Part shown: one piece after another, positions 9,555 to 18,428 of the stretch
Position numbering within the stretch: position 1 is the first letter of the stretch
Layout of the letters: every line of letters begins with the position of its first letter
Position numbers and translations under genes: made by a program
Notes under the pieces: model-generated
What the model saw: only the letters and a program-made list of their open reading frames with translations
Told to the model about the DNA's origin: nothing
Database searches by the model: none
Source of the DNA: Gordonia namibiensis NBRC 108229
GTDB lineage: Bacteria > Actinomycetota > Actinomycetes > Mycobacteriales > Mycobacteriaceae
DNA length: 64,000 nucleotides
Assembly: GCF_000298235.1 (NCBI RefSeq)
Contig: NZ_BAHE01000052.1
Coordinates: 17,391 to 81,390, forward strand
Direction of reading: 5' to 3'

Positions 9555-10762
9555 GGCGTCGCCTGCCCGATCGCCCCGAACGCACCGTCGTCGACCAGGC
9601 CCTTGATGTCCTCAGTGCTGTAACCGAGCAATCCCATCACCTCGTCGAAATTCTCGTTGCGGCGCGGTGCCCGACGATACTCGGCCGGTTCGTCACCGAA
9701 TCGGACCGGCGAGGTGACCTGGCGTACCTCGCCCCACACCTCGTGCTCGGTGCTGGCGATCAGGCCGCGCGCCAGGGTGTGCTCCTCGGTCAGCGCCTGC
9801 TCGACGTCGTTGATCGGGCCGGTGGGAACCCCGGCCTCGGTCAGGAGCGAGACCCAGTGCTCGACCGTCGCCTCGGCGAACCGCTTCTCCAGCACGGGCA
9901 GCAGTTCGTCCTTGTTCTCTCCACGGGCGGTGAAGTCGGTGAACCGCGGGTCCTCGAGCAGCTCGGGCAACCCGATGGTCTCGGCCAATCGCACCCAGAA
10001 CTTCTCCTTGGCGCAGCCGACGACGAACCAACCGTCGGAGGCTTCGAAGGCCTGGAAGGGCACCAGAGACGGGTGCGCCGAGTTCTTGGTGCGTGCCGGC
10101 CGGTATCCGGCGTTGAGGTGCCAGGCAGCCGGGTAGGTGAGCATCGAGATCGCGGTGTCGTAGAGCGACACGTCGCAGTCGCCGCCGATACCGTCACGTC
10201 GCGCGGCGTGCAGGCCGGACATCAGACTGAGTGCCGCGACGTACCCGCCGCAGAAATCGACAAGGGACAGACCGGATTTGGTGGGTGGCCCGTCAGGGTC
10301 ACCGGTCAGGTCCATCCATCCGGCCAGGCCCTGCAGGATGTAGTCGTACCCGGGTTGTTTCGCACGCGGACCGGTCATGCCGAATCCGGTGAGGCTGCAG
10401 CACACGATGGCGGGATTGAGGTGTTTGAGGTCGTCGTAGGTGATCTTGATCTTCGCCGGCACGTCGCCACGCAGGTTCGAGTACACCGCGTCGCTGGTTC
10501 GCACGAGATCTTCGAAAACCCTGCGGCCGCCCGGTGTACCGAGATCGAGCGACAGGCTGCGCTTGTTGCGGTTGAAGGTCTCGAAGAACAGCGAGTCCTC
10601 ACCCTTGTTGTACGGCGGGACATACCGTCCGACGTCGCCGCCGGACTTCGGCTCCTCGATCTTGATCACGTCGGCGCCCAGATCGGCGAGGTGCACGCTG
10701 CCGAACGGCCCCGCACCGTATTGCTCGACCGCGATGATGCGGACGTCTTCGAGCGGCCTCAC
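9551..10762 (-). CDS. CaiB/BaiF (class III) CoA transferase
   Basis: This is a 403-residue class III CoA transferase. The N-terminus (VRPLEDVRIIAVEQYGAGP) and the catalytic region ADLGADVIKIEEP are typical, with R-S-L-S-L-D-L near 70 and a conserved catalytic Asp expected in the GYDYILQGLAGWMDLTG segment near 150. Such enzymes move CoA from succinyl-CoA or another donor to a carboxylate such as itaconate, mesaconate or citramalate. I set the start at GTG 10762, which overlaps the MaoC stop as GTGA. The open frame extends to 11476 but the extra part is antisense to nothing and lacks homology. It is the second gene of the leftward catabolic operon. Confidence 0.88.
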   Translation of the reverse strand: MRPLEDVRIIAVEQYGAGPFGSVHLADLGADVIKIEEPKSGGDVGRYVPPYNKGEDSLFFETFNRNKRSLSLDLGTPGGRRVFEDLVRTSDAVYSNLRGDVPAKIKITYDDLKHLNPAIVCCSLTGFGMTGPRAKQPGYDYILQGLAGWMDLTGDPDGPPTKSGLSLVDFCGGYVAALSLMSGLHAARRDGIGGDCDVSLYDTAISMLTYPAAWHLNAGYRPARTKNSAHPSLVPFQAFEASDGWFVVGCAKEKFWVRLAETIGLPELLEDPRFTDFTARGENKDELLPVLEKRFAEATVEHWVSLLTEAGVPTGPINDVEQALTEEHTLARGLIASTEHEVWGEVRQVTSPVRFGDEPAEYRRAPRRNENFDEVMGLLGYSTEDIKGLVDDGAFGAIGQATP

Positions 10763-11322
10763 CGCGTGGCCTCGATCGAATCGGACTCGGCCGCTTCGAG
10801 TTCGGCGAGGGAAGGCCCCTTGACCTCCGGGAAGTAGTTCTGCCCGATTCCGCTCTCGCGGGTGGCGACCATGACCGAACGCTTCCAGGACACGACGACA
10901 TCGCCGTCCTGGTTCACCCCACGGGTGGTCATCGACACGATGCCGGCGTACGGCCGCGACTTCGACTGCCGCAGACCGGTACAGATGCTCTCGGCGTAGA
11001 TGGTGTCGCCGACATAGACGGGATGCTGGAGCCTGACGTCGGTGAACTGCAGGTTCGCGACCGCGTTCTGGCTCATGTCGATGACCGAGAGTCCGAGCAC
11101 CAACGCAATGGTCAGACCCGAGTTCACGATCACCTTGCCGTCGGTGATCGGATTCGTCCGGGCGAGGTGTTCGTTGAAGTGGTTCTGGTTGGTGTTCATC
11201 GTCAGGCACGTGATCCACGCGTTGTCGGTGTCGGTGATCGTGCGACCCATCGGGTGCTGGTAGACGTCGCCCACGACGTAGTCCTCGAAGAAACGTCCGA
11301 GCGTGGCGGGATGGGTGGTCAA
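10759..11322 (-). CDS. MaoC-like (hotdog) enoyl-CoA/itaconyl-CoA hydratase
   Basis: This is a 187-residue MaoC/hotdog dehydratase-hydratase, the first gene of the leftward operon. The conserved N-terminus GRFFEDYVVGDVYQHPMGRTIT with T-D-N, and the later NPITDGKVIVNSGLTIALVLGLS segment, match the mesaconyl/itaconyl-CoA hydratase branch. The TTG at 11322 is preferred because AGGAGG lies four bases upstream (11327-11332) and the residues before it (to 11406) do not look like protein of this family. It is predicted to add water to an unsaturated dicarboxyl-CoA, feeding the CitE-type lyase encoded at the end of the operon. Confidence 0.82.
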   Translation of the reverse strand: MTTHPATLGRFFEDYVVGDVYQHPMGRTITDTDNAWITCLTMNTNQNHFNEHLARTNPITDGKVIVNSGLTIALVLGLSVIDMSQNAVANLQFTDVRLQHPVYVGDTIYAESICTGLRQSKSRPYAGIVSMTTRGVNQDGDVVVSWKRSVMVATRESGIGQNYFPEVKGPSLAELEAAESDSIEATR

Positions 11323-11577
11323 TGGTCCTCCTGAGGGGGTGCGGCGTCCCGAAGATGTAGCGCCGTGACGCGGACCACCATAAACATCTGATCTTTTGAC
11401 CGTCAAGGCCGCGCCGATCCTGGATGTTTGCCGAATTTCGTCTCTGGGGTTGCCGAAACAATCGGAGGTATTGCAAGATGCACTCGAGCGGACTTATGGC
11501 TCAGATCACTTCTGTCACCGGCTGATCGCATCGATCCGGCGGCGGCGTGACGGCTTTGGAATAGGAAGCGAGTTTCG
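11323..11577 (+). promoter_or_regulatory. Divergent promoter region between catabolic operons
   Basis: This 255-base gap separates the leftward MaoC operon from the rightward hyuA-hyuB-amidase operon, so both promoters must lie here. It is visibly richer in A/T than its flanks around 11380-11400 and 11450-11480. At 11509-11532 there is a segment reading CTTCTGTCAC, four bases, TGATC, two bases, ATC. The same pattern recurs at the start of the GntR gene (17498-17521). It is a candidate operator for that regulator. No exact -35/-10 pair could be assigned. Confidence 0.5.
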
Positions 11578-13656
11578 ATGAAACGAATCGGCGTGGATGT
11601 GGGCGGCACGTTCACCGACCTGGTCCTGTGGGACGACGACGGGACGGTGACGGTGCACAAGACGCCGTCGACCAACCACGATCCCTCGATCGGCACGATG
11701 GACGGGATCGAGGTGCTCGCCCAGCGCGCAGGCATCGACGTCGCCGACATCGAGATGTTCTTCCACGGGACCACCGTGGCGACCAACATCGTCCTCGAGC
11801 ACAACGGCAGCGACGTCGGCATGATCACCACCGACGGGTTCCGCGATCTCCTGCACATCGCGCGCAAGAAGCGTCCGCTGAACTACTCCAACTACCAGGA
11901 TCTGCCCTGGCAGAAGTGGCAGCTGGTGCCGCGCCGCAACCGGCGCACGGTGCCGGAACGCATGGACGCCGCAGGCAACGTGCTGACCCCGCTCGACGAG
12001 GACGCGGTCCGGCGTGAGGTCGCGCTGCTCCGCGAACGCGGGGTCGAGGCGATCGCCGTCGCGTTCCTGCACGCCTACCGGAATCCCACCCATGAGCAGC
12101 GGGTCCGGGAGATCATCGCCGAGGAGTACCCCGGCGTGTTCGTCTCCCTCTCGAGCGACGTCGCCTCGCAGTACCGCGAGTACGAACGCTTCTCCACCAC
12201 CGCCCTCAACGCCTTCGTCGGCCCCAAGACCTCCCGCTACATCGAGAACCTGGCCGGGAAGGCCAAGGCCGCACAGGTCGGCGAGGACGTCCACCTGATG
12301 ACCTCGGCCGGAGGTCTCGTCACGTCGCGGAGCGCGAGCGAGGTCCCGGTATCGCTGCTGACCAGCGGTGTCGTCGCCGGACTTCTCGGCGGCTGCTTCA
12401 TCGGCAAGGCCTCGGGCTACCCGAGCGTCATCACCCTCGACGTGGGCGGCACGTCGGCCGACATCGGCGTCGCACCGGACGGCAAGCTCCGGATGAAGCA
12501 CCTGCTCGACACCCGCATCGGTGACTATCACGCGATGGTCCCGATGGCCGAGGTCGACACGATCGGCGCCGGCGGCGGGTCGATCGCCAGCATCGACGAG
12601 GGCGGCATGTTCCGCGTCGGACCGCGCAGCGCCGGTGCCATGCCGGGGCCCGCCTGCTACAACCGCGGCGGCACCGAACCCACCTCCACCGACGCCATGG
12701 TGGTCATGGGATGGCTCGGAGCCGACAGCTTCCTGTCCGGAACCATGGAGGTGAAGCCCGAGCTGGCGACCGAGGCGGTCAAGACCCACATCGCCGACAA
12801 ACTCGGTGCCGATCTCGAACATGCCGCGATGGGCATCTTCCAGATCCTCGCCCACTCGATGACCGAGGCCATCTCCCTGCACTCGGTGCGCAAGGGCTAC
12901 GACCCGCGTGAGTTCTCGCTGGTCGCCGAGGGTGGCGCCGGGCCGCTGTATGCATGGCAGATCGCCGAGCATCTGGGCATCCCCCGCGTCATCGTCCCCG
13001 GCCATCCCGGGATCACCTCGGCGGTCGGCCTGCTGACCACCGACGTGCGGTACGAGGTCCCCACCACGGTCTGGACCTCCTCGGCCGAGCCCGATCTCGA
13101 ACTGCTTCGACGCGAGATGGACCGACTCGCCGACCAGGCCGTCGCCCAGCTACGCGCCGACGGCATCGCCGACGAGGACATCACCCTCGAGCGCAGCGTC
13201 GACTGCCGTTACGTCGGACAGGGTTACGAGCTGCGCGTGCCTGCACCCGCCGGCGAGATCACTGCCGAATGGGTCGAGCAGACCGCGGCCACCTTCCACG
13301 AGGTGCACGGTCGCACCTACTCCCAGCGCTTCGACGACAAGCCGGTGCAACTGGTCAACATCCGGGTGACCGGTGTCGGCGCGGTCGAGCACATCCGCAT
13401 CTCGGAGATCGAGAAGGGCGACGCCGACGCGTCGGGAGCGATCAAGACCACCACCCAGGCGCTGTTCTGGAAGAACGACTCCGCCGATCCCGAGTGGGTC
13501 GACACCCCGATCTACGACCGCGCATTGTTCAAGGCGGGCAACACGTTCGAAGGTCCGGCGATCGTTCAGCAGTTCGATTCGACGACGATCGTCGGCATCG
13601 GGCAGAAGGCCACGGTCGACGCCGTCGGTCACATCATCATCGAGAGGAGCGCCTGA
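11578..13656 (+). CDS. hyuA: Hydantoinase/oxoprolinase family protein, HyuA-type subunit
   Basis: This is a 692-residue HyuA-type subunit. It starts with GVDVGGTFTD, the phosphate-binding loop of the ASKHA ATPase fold, and repeats the pattern at about 283 as TLDVGGTSADIG. GAGGGSIA (about 325), GPACY (about 358) and EGGAGPLYA (about 455) are also typical of N-methylhydantoinase A, 5-oxoprolinase and acetone carboxylase beta chains. These enzymes use ATP to open a lactam or imide ring, or to carboxylate ketones, with a HyuB partner. The HyuB gene follows directly with one base between stop and start. The start ATG follows the AT-rich divergent promoter gap. The substrate is unknown; the amidase and CoA genes nearby favour a cyclic imide or lactam. 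Confidence 0.88.
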   Translation: MKRIGVDVGGTFTDLVLWDDDGTVTVHKTPSTNHDPSIGTMDGIEVLAQRAGIDVADIEMFFHGTTVATNIVLEHNGSDVGMITTDGFRDLLHIARKKRPLNYSNYQDLPWQKWQLVPRRNRRTVPERMDAAGNVLTPLDEDAVRREVALLRERGVEAIAVAFLHAYRNPTHEQRVREIIAEEYPGVFVSLSSDVASQYREYERFSTTALNAFVGPKTSRYIENLAGKAKAAQVGEDVHLMTSAGGLVTSRSASEVPVSLLTSGVVAGLLGGCFIGKASGYPSVITLDVGGTSADIGVAPDGKLRMKHLLDTRIGDYHAMVPMAEVDTIGAGGGSIASIDEGGMFRVGPRSAGAMPGPACYNRGGTEPTSTDAMVVMGWLGADSFLSGTMEVKPELATEAVKTHIADKLGADLEHAAMGIFQILAHSMTEAISLHSVRKGYDPREFSLVAEGGAGPLYAWQIAEHLGIPRVIVPGHPGITSAVGLLTTDVRYEVPTTVWTSSAEPDLELLRREMDRLADQAVAQLRADGIADEDITLERSVDCRYVGQGYELRVPAPAGEITAEWVEQTAATFHEVHGRTYSQRFDDKPVQLVNIRVTGVGAVEHIRISEIEKGDADASGAIKTTTQALFWKNDSADPEWVDTPIYDRALFKAGNTFEGPAIVQQFDSTTIVGIGQKATVDAVGHIIIERSA

Positions 13657-13657
13657 C

Positions 13658-15478
13658 ATGGCGAAGACCCTGATGCCCACGGACGGCGTCTCCCTTGCGG
13701 CCGAGGCGAATCGGACCTGGGACACCGTCGAGGTGGACCCGATCACCCTGCGCGTCATCGGCGGCGCCCTCAACTCGATGGCCAAGGAGATGGCGCAGGT
13801 CCTCTACCGTATGGCCTACTCGAGCCTGATCCGCGAATCCGAGGACCTCGGCGCCGGCATCTTCGACGTCAACGGTCGCGAACTGTGCGAATCGGATTCG
13901 ACGCCGATGCACTGCGGTTCGATTCCCGCGTACATCCGCGGCGTGAACCGGCGTCTTGCGGGCACCTACAAGCCGGGTGACGTGATCCTGCACAACCACC
14001 CGTACCACGGTGCGGCCCACTCCCCCGACTACGGCGTGATCATCCCGATCTTCTGGGAGGGCGAGCACATCGGGTTCGCCGGCTGCACCGGTCACGTCTC
14101 CGACATCGGCGGCAACTTCCCCGGCTTGTGCATGGACGTCGTCGACGTCTGGGCCGAGGGCAAGCTGATGGATTCGATGAAGATCTACGACGGCGGCGTC
14201 CGCAACGACATGCTGATCCAGCACATCCTGGACAACGTGCGCACCCCGGAACAGAACCGCGGCGATCTCGAAGCCCTCATCGCCTGCTCGCGTATCGGCG
14301 AGAAGCGCTTCATCGAACTGCTCGAGAAGTACGGCCTCGACGTCGTGATGAGCGCCGCGGACCGGTGGATGGACTACTCGGAGGAGATGCTGCGCAGCCG
14401 CATCCGGGCGATCCCGAACGGGAGCTACGAGGCACCCATCGGCTACCTCGACGATGACGGCAAGAACCGCGGTGTGCCGTTGAAGGTCGCGGTGCGCGTG
14501 CAGGTCGAGGACGAGGACGTGCTGATCGACCTCACCGGTTCCAACGACCAGGTGCCCACGGCGTTCAACGTGCCCTTCGAGGGTTCCGTCCTCCCGGTGG
14601 CCGTCAGCGCCATCCGCACCATCCTGCTCGACGAGCACCTCACCGAGGAGTTCGTACCGCAGAACGACGGGTGTTTCCGCCCGGTGCGGGCCTACGCGCC
14701 CGAGGGCACGATCTTCAATCCGGATTTCCCGGCGTCGTGCTTCGCTCGGTTCTCGCAGGTCAACCGCATCTTCGACTCGATCAACCTGGCCCTTGCACCG
14801 GTCCTGCCCGAACGGGCGATCGCCGGGTCGTCGGCCGCGCTGTGCGCGATCGCCTACTCCGGTCTCGCCGAGGACGGCGAATCGTACTGGGTGTACATCG
14901 AGATCAACGAGGGTTCGTACGGCGCACGCAACGGCAAGGACGGCATGGATGCCGTCGACGCCCTGATGGCCAACACCCGCAACAACCCGATCGAGGAGCT
15001 CGAGCTCAACCACGCCATGCGCGCGGAACGCTACGAGCTCCGCGACGAGTCCCCGGCCCCCGGGCAGTGGCGAGGCGGCATCGGAAGCGTGCGGACCTGG
15101 TACATGGAGACCGACACCTTCCTGGGCTCGGAGGCCGACAACCGCACGGATCCGCCGGCCGGCGCGCTCGGCGGCGGCGACGGCGCGTCGGGATCGTTCA
15201 TCCGGAACCCCGGCACCCCGGACGAGGAGGTGCTGTTCTCCAAGGTCACCCAGGAGGTCATCCACGCCGGTGACCGACTGGAGATCCGCATGCCCTCGGG
15301 TGGCGGTTTCGGAGATCCGTTCCTGCGCGATCCGTTCGCGGTGCTGTCCGACGTGTGGGACGAGTACCTCACCGCCGAAGAAGCACGCCAGGACTACGGT
15401 GTCGTCGTGAACACCGACAACTGGACCGTCGATGCAGAGGCAACCGAGCAGCTGCGCGGATCCCGGGTGGCATCCTGA
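13658..15478 (+). CDS. hyuB: Hydantoinase/oxoprolinase family protein, HyuB-type subunit
   Basis: This is a 606-residue HyuB-type subunit. Recognisable segments are DPITLRVIGGALNSMAKEM near 25, SSLIRESEDLGAGIFD near 50, HCGSIP near 83, NHPYHGAAHSPDYG near 110 and GHVSDIGG near 145. The glycine-rich GGGDGASGSF and PSGGGFGDP lie near the end. It is expected to form the catalytic complex with HyuA. The ATG is supported by GAGAGGAG eight bases upstream and lies one base after the hyuA stop region, so the pair is translated together. The frame is open to 13373 but that part overlaps hyuA and is not homologous. Confidence 0.88.
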   Translation: MAKTLMPTDGVSLAAEANRTWDTVEVDPITLRVIGGALNSMAKEMAQVLYRMAYSSLIRESEDLGAGIFDVNGRELCESDSTPMHCGSIPAYIRGVNRRLAGTYKPGDVILHNHPYHGAAHSPDYGVIIPIFWEGEHIGFAGCTGHVSDIGGNFPGLCMDVVDVWAEGKLMDSMKIYDGGVRNDMLIQHILDNVRTPEQNRGDLEALIACSRIGEKRFIELLEKYGLDVVMSAADRWMDYSEEMLRSRIRAIPNGSYEAPIGYLDDDGKNRGVPLKVAVRVQVEDEDVLIDLTGSNDQVPTAFNVPFEGSVLPVAVSAIRTILLDEHLTEEFVPQNDGCFRPVRAYAPEGTIFNPDFPASCFARFSQVNRIFDSINLALAPVLPERAIAGSSAALCAIAYSGLAEDGESYWVYIEINEGSYGARNGKDGMDAVDALMANTRNNPIEELELNHAMRAERYELRDESPAPGQWRGGIGSVRTWYMETDTFLGSEADNRTDPPAGALGGGDGASGSFIRNPGTPDEEVLFSKVTQEVIHAGDRLEIRMPSGGGFGDPFLRDPFAVLSDVWDEYLTAEEARQDYGVVVNTDNWTVDAEATEQLRGSRVAS

Positions 15479-16782
15479 CCAGTCCGTTCGAGGGGGCCGG
15501 CCAGACCGCCGGCCCCCTCGGCACGTCCGCGACATCCCCTGACGACGTCGTTGCCGTCGCCGGCCGCTTGAACACGGTCATCTCATGGGTCCCCGAAGAG
15601 CTCGGTGCCGATCCGAGTGGCGCGCAGGGCCCACTGAACGGTGTCCGGATCGGGGTCAAGGACAACATCGAGGTCGCGGGCGTGCGGTCGACCTGCGGAT
15701 CGGCGTACTTCGCCGACCGGATGGCCGACCGGGACGCCGCCTGCGTCGCGGCACTCAAGCGCGCCGGAGCCACCATCACCTCCACGCTGAACCTCGCCGA
15801 ATTCGCCGTGGGCGTCACGAGCCAGAACTCGGCGTCGGGCGGTCCGGTGAATCCCTGGGACGCCGGCCGGGTGCCCGGCGGCTCCAGCGGCGGTTCCGGC
15901 GTCGCGGTGGCAGCCGGTGTCGTCGACGTGGCACTCGGCACCGACACCGGTGGTTCCATCAGACTCCCCGCGGCCTGCTGCGGGGTCACCGGTCTCCGGC
16001 CGTCAACCGGGGTTCTGGACATGTCCGGGATCTTCCCGGTGAGTGCGTATTTCGACACCGTCGGGCCGCTCGCACGTACGGCCCGACAGGTACGCGAGAC
16101 GTTCGCGGTCCTCGCCGGCTCGGACGTGGCAGGTGTGGATGCCGACAACCTGAGGGTTGCGGTCCCCCGGCCGTTCGTGACCGACGACGTAGACCCGGCC
16201 ATCGCGGACGCCGTCGGCGAGACCGTCGAACTACTCCGACGGTTGGGGCACCGGGTCGTGGAATGTCCCGTGCCGCACAGCGAGTCAGCGCAGGATGTGG
16301 TCTACACCCTGGTCTATTCGGACCTCGCACGTACGCACGCCGAACGGTTGCGCGACGAGCCAACACGGTTCCAACAGGCAACCCGGGAACGAATTGCCCT
16401 GGGATTGACCATCTCCGACGAGCAGCGAGCAGCCGCCCTGCGGGAACGAGACCTGTTCCGGGCCGCGATGACCGACATGTTCGGTGAGATCGACGTCGTA
16501 CTGACCCCGGCGATGCCGGTGGATGTGCCGCGACTCGGCGGCGGAGAAACCGTGGTGGCACAGGCCCGCCGGATGGGACAGCTGACATATCCGTGGTCGC
16601 TGCACGACGGTCCGACCCTTGCTCTTCCGGTCGGCGTGCATCCGTCCGGTATGCCGATCGGTGCACAACTGACCGCCGCACGCCTACACGAGGGAACTCT
16701 CCTCGCGTTGGCCGAGCAGATCCAGGCGCACAGTGAGTGGCACCTGCGGGTCCCGCCCGTCCGCGTCAGCTCTGACGTCTGA
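15475..16782 (+). CDS. Amidase signature-family hydrolase
   Basis: This is an amidase-signature enzyme. The Ser-cisSer-Lys triad is visible. The lysine is in GVRIGVKDNIEVAG. The two serines are in the stretch VPGGSSGGSGVAVAAG and in the later GTDTGGSIRLPA, which is diagnostic. It hydrolyses an amide to acid plus ammonia. The start is uncertain: conserved sequence begins by about 15,520. A CTG at 15475 overlaps the hyuB stop, and in-frame alternatives are GTG 15355 (deep in hyuB) and TTG 15568. It is probably the third gene of the hyuAB operon. Its end overlaps the convergent GntR gene by 17 bases. A role in deamidating the ring-opened product is inferred from position. Confidence 0.8.
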   Translation: MTSPFEGAGQTAGPLGTSATSPDDVVAVAGRLNTVISWVPEELGADPSGAQGPLNGVRIGVKDNIEVAGVRSTCGSAYFADRMADRDAACVAALKRAGATITSTLNLAEFAVGVTSQNSASGGPVNPWDAGRVPGGSSGGSGVAVAAGVVDVALGTDTGGSIRLPAACCGVTGLRPSTGVLDMSGIFPVSAYFDTVGPLARTARQVRETFAVLAGSDVAGVDADNLRVAVPRPFVTDDVDPAIADAVGETVELLRRLGHRVVECPVPHSESAQDVVYTLVYSDLARTHAERLRDEPTRFQQATRERIALGLTISDEQRAAALRERDLFRAAMTDMFGEIDVVLTPAMPVDVPRLGGGETVVAQARRMGQLTYPWSLHDGPTLALPVGVHPSGMPIGAQLTAARLHEGTLLALAEQIQAHSEWHLRVPPVRVSSDV

Positions 16783-17506
16783 GCAGGTCCATCTGCTTGT
16801 AGACGTCGCCGAGATGGTCGAGGTGCCGGCGCATGAGGGTCATCGCCGTCATCGAGTCCCGGCGCTCGACCGCGTCGAGGAGTGCTCGGTGGTCTTCGTC
16901 GACGCATCGCCAGAACCCCTCTGGCGCAACGTCGCGGCTGAATCGGCTGCCGATGACGCGGAAAACCGGGACAGTGATGAGGTCGAGTAGCGGGTTGTCC
17001 GCCGCCCGCAGCAAGATGCGGTGGAATTCCTGGTTGCTCGCGTAGACCTCGGGACCGATCCCGGCGTCGGGATCGAAGATGGTGGCGCGCAACTCTTCCA
17101 GGTGCGCCTCGGTGTGACGGTAGGCCGCGACGCCGGCAGCGGGCACCTCGGTGAGCTGCCGGACCTCCATGAGCTGGTCGACGGTCACCCCTTCGGCCGC
17201 GGCGAGGAGCGTCACTCCCGCCTCGAGGTGCGCACTGAGCTGACCGATGTCGGGTTTGGCGACGAACGTACCCCCGGTCACCCCGCGGGTGGTGTGGACG
17301 AGGTTCTCGCTGGCGAGGGTCCGTATGGCCTCGCGGACCGTGCTCTGTCCGACGCCGAACTCGGCGCGGAGTTCGACGTCGGGGGGCAGACGAGTACCAG
17401 GGGTCAGCTCACCGGCGAGGATGCGTACCCGAAGCGCGTCGGCCACGATCTCGTACGCCGGGCGTCGTCCGGACTTGTTCGATCCGGGCTGATTCGCTTC
17501 TGTCAC
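16766..17506 (-). CDS. GntR-family regulator with FCD ligand domain
   Basis: This is a 246-residue FadR-subfamily regulator. The winged helix (about 17-85) contains LPPDVELRAEFGVGQSTVREAIRTLASENLV, broken here only by the usual turn. The C-terminal FCD domain (about 100-235) has the metal/ligand histidine pattern N-Q-E-F-H near 170 and D-E-D-H near 216. It most likely controls the adjacent catabolic operons in response to an acid intermediate. The start is GTG. A sequence around its own start resembles one upstream of hyuA, which would allow it to control both itself and the operon. It overlaps the convergent amidase gene by 17 bases. Confidence 0.83.
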   Translation of the reverse strand: MTEANQPGSNKSGRRPAYEIVADALRVRILAGELTPGTRLPPDVELRAEFGVGQSTVREAIRTLASENLVHTTRGVTGGTFVAKPDIGQLSAHLEAGVTLLAAAEGVTVDQLMEVRQLTEVPAAGVAAYRHTEAHLEELRATIFDPDAGIGPEVYASNQEFHRILLRAADNPLLDLITVPVFRVIGSRFSRDVAPEGFWRCVDEDHRALLDAVERRDSMTAMTLMRRHLDHLGDVYKQMDLLRRQS

Positions 17507-17521
17507 AACATGATCCGATCT
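17498..17521 (+). promoter_or_regulatory. Candidate GntR operator at the regulator's own start
   Basis: The 24 bases share 18 positions with 11509-11532 in the hyuA upstream gap, including an uninterrupted 10-base block and a TGATC block. Part of the match falls within the first GntR codons, so some of it may be chance. An operator that overlaps the start codon would fit autoregulation. This is an inference from shared sequence only. Confidence 0.3.
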
Positions 17522-17564
17522 TCATGGGTTGCCCCCAAACTACCAGATCACGGCGGGACGGCAC

Positions 17565-18428
17565 CTACAGATAGACCACCCGATACTTGAGACTCCCCTT
17601 GATCCGACCGACGAGGTTTCCGGTCACCCAGATCCACGCGCCACGTCGACGACGGGACCATCCCCAGGGCCACACCGGGCAGGTGGCGAGGACGACGCCT
17701 GCGTGGATCGGGAACCACCACCACTCACGGCCGGGGGCACCGTACTGCTTCGCGACCCGCGCCTCTTCGCTGCCGTAGTCGATGACCTGGTTCCAGGACT
17801 CGCGCAGGCCGGTGCGGTAGCGGTACGCAACCATCGCCTCGCGCGCATAACCGAAGGAGTACCCGGCGGTCTGCACACGCCAGCAGAACTCGACATCGCT
17901 GCCGGCCGTCGGGTAGTCCTCATCCCACCCGCCGACGGCATCGAACACCTCTCGCCGTACACCGAGATTGCAGCCGAAGCTCATCGGCAGGTGGCGGCCC
18001 AGGACCACCGGTTCCTCCGGGTCCGGGAGGGCTCGCCAGGCGGCGACGATCGGGTCGTTGAGGGTGTCCCGTTCGAGGGGCCCGCCGATCAGGTCGGCGT
18101 CCCGGCCCGCGGTCACCATCGCGCGCAACCACGTCGGATGCACGGCATCGTCCTGGTCGCAGTAGGCGATGAAGTCCCCTCGCGCGCTGCGGGTTCCGAC
18201 GTTACGCGCATGCGAGGTACCGGCTACGTCCGAGGAATCCACACAGCGAAGGTCCAGATGCTCCCGCAGCGGGTGAGTGTCCAAGTGCTCACGCACCTCT
18301 GCGCTACCCTCGTTGTCGCTGACGATGACCTCGAAGTCGCCGGTGAAGTCTTGTGCCGCCAAGGCTTCGAGCTGAACGTCGAGATCCGGCAGACCGCGGT
18401 GGTAGGCGATGACCACCGATGCCGTCAT
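17565..18428 (-). CDS. GT2 glycosyltransferase of the NRPS operon
   Basis: This is a 287-residue GT-A fold family 2 glycosyltransferase. Nucleotide-sugar motifs include VIVSDNEGS near 33-41, the DxD-like CDQDDAVHP near 90 and an acceptor-side acidic motif TAGSDVEFCW near 175. The C-terminal end carries hydrophobic stretches and the motif GRIKGSLKYR. That ending is nearly repeated at the end of the tandem glycosyltransferase at 38982. The ATG overlaps the NRPS stop by one base (TGATG), so the two are translationally coupled. I infer that it adds a sugar to the NRPS product or to a carrier-bound intermediate. The sugar cannot be told from sequence. Confidence 0.85.
   Translation of the reverse strand: MTASVVIAYHRGLPDLDVQLEALAAQDFTGDFEVIVSDNEGSAEVREHLDTHPLREHLDLRCVDSSDVAGTSHARNVGTRSARGDFIAYCDQDDAVHPTWLRAMVTAGRDADLIGGPLERDTLNDPIVAAWRALPDPEEPVVLGRHLPMSFGCNLGVRREVFDAVGGWDEDYPTAGSDVEFCWRVQTAGYSFGYAREAMVAYRYRTGLRESWNQVIDYGSEEARVAKQYGAPGREWWWFPIHAGVVLATCPVWPWGWSRRRRGAWIWVTGNLVGRIKGSLKYRVVYL

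Noticed and set aside
10763..11476. N-terminal extension of the CoA-transferase frame
   Set aside because: It overlaps the MaoC gene in another frame. The enzyme's conserved start follows the GTG at 10762, which overlaps the MaoC stop in the usual way.
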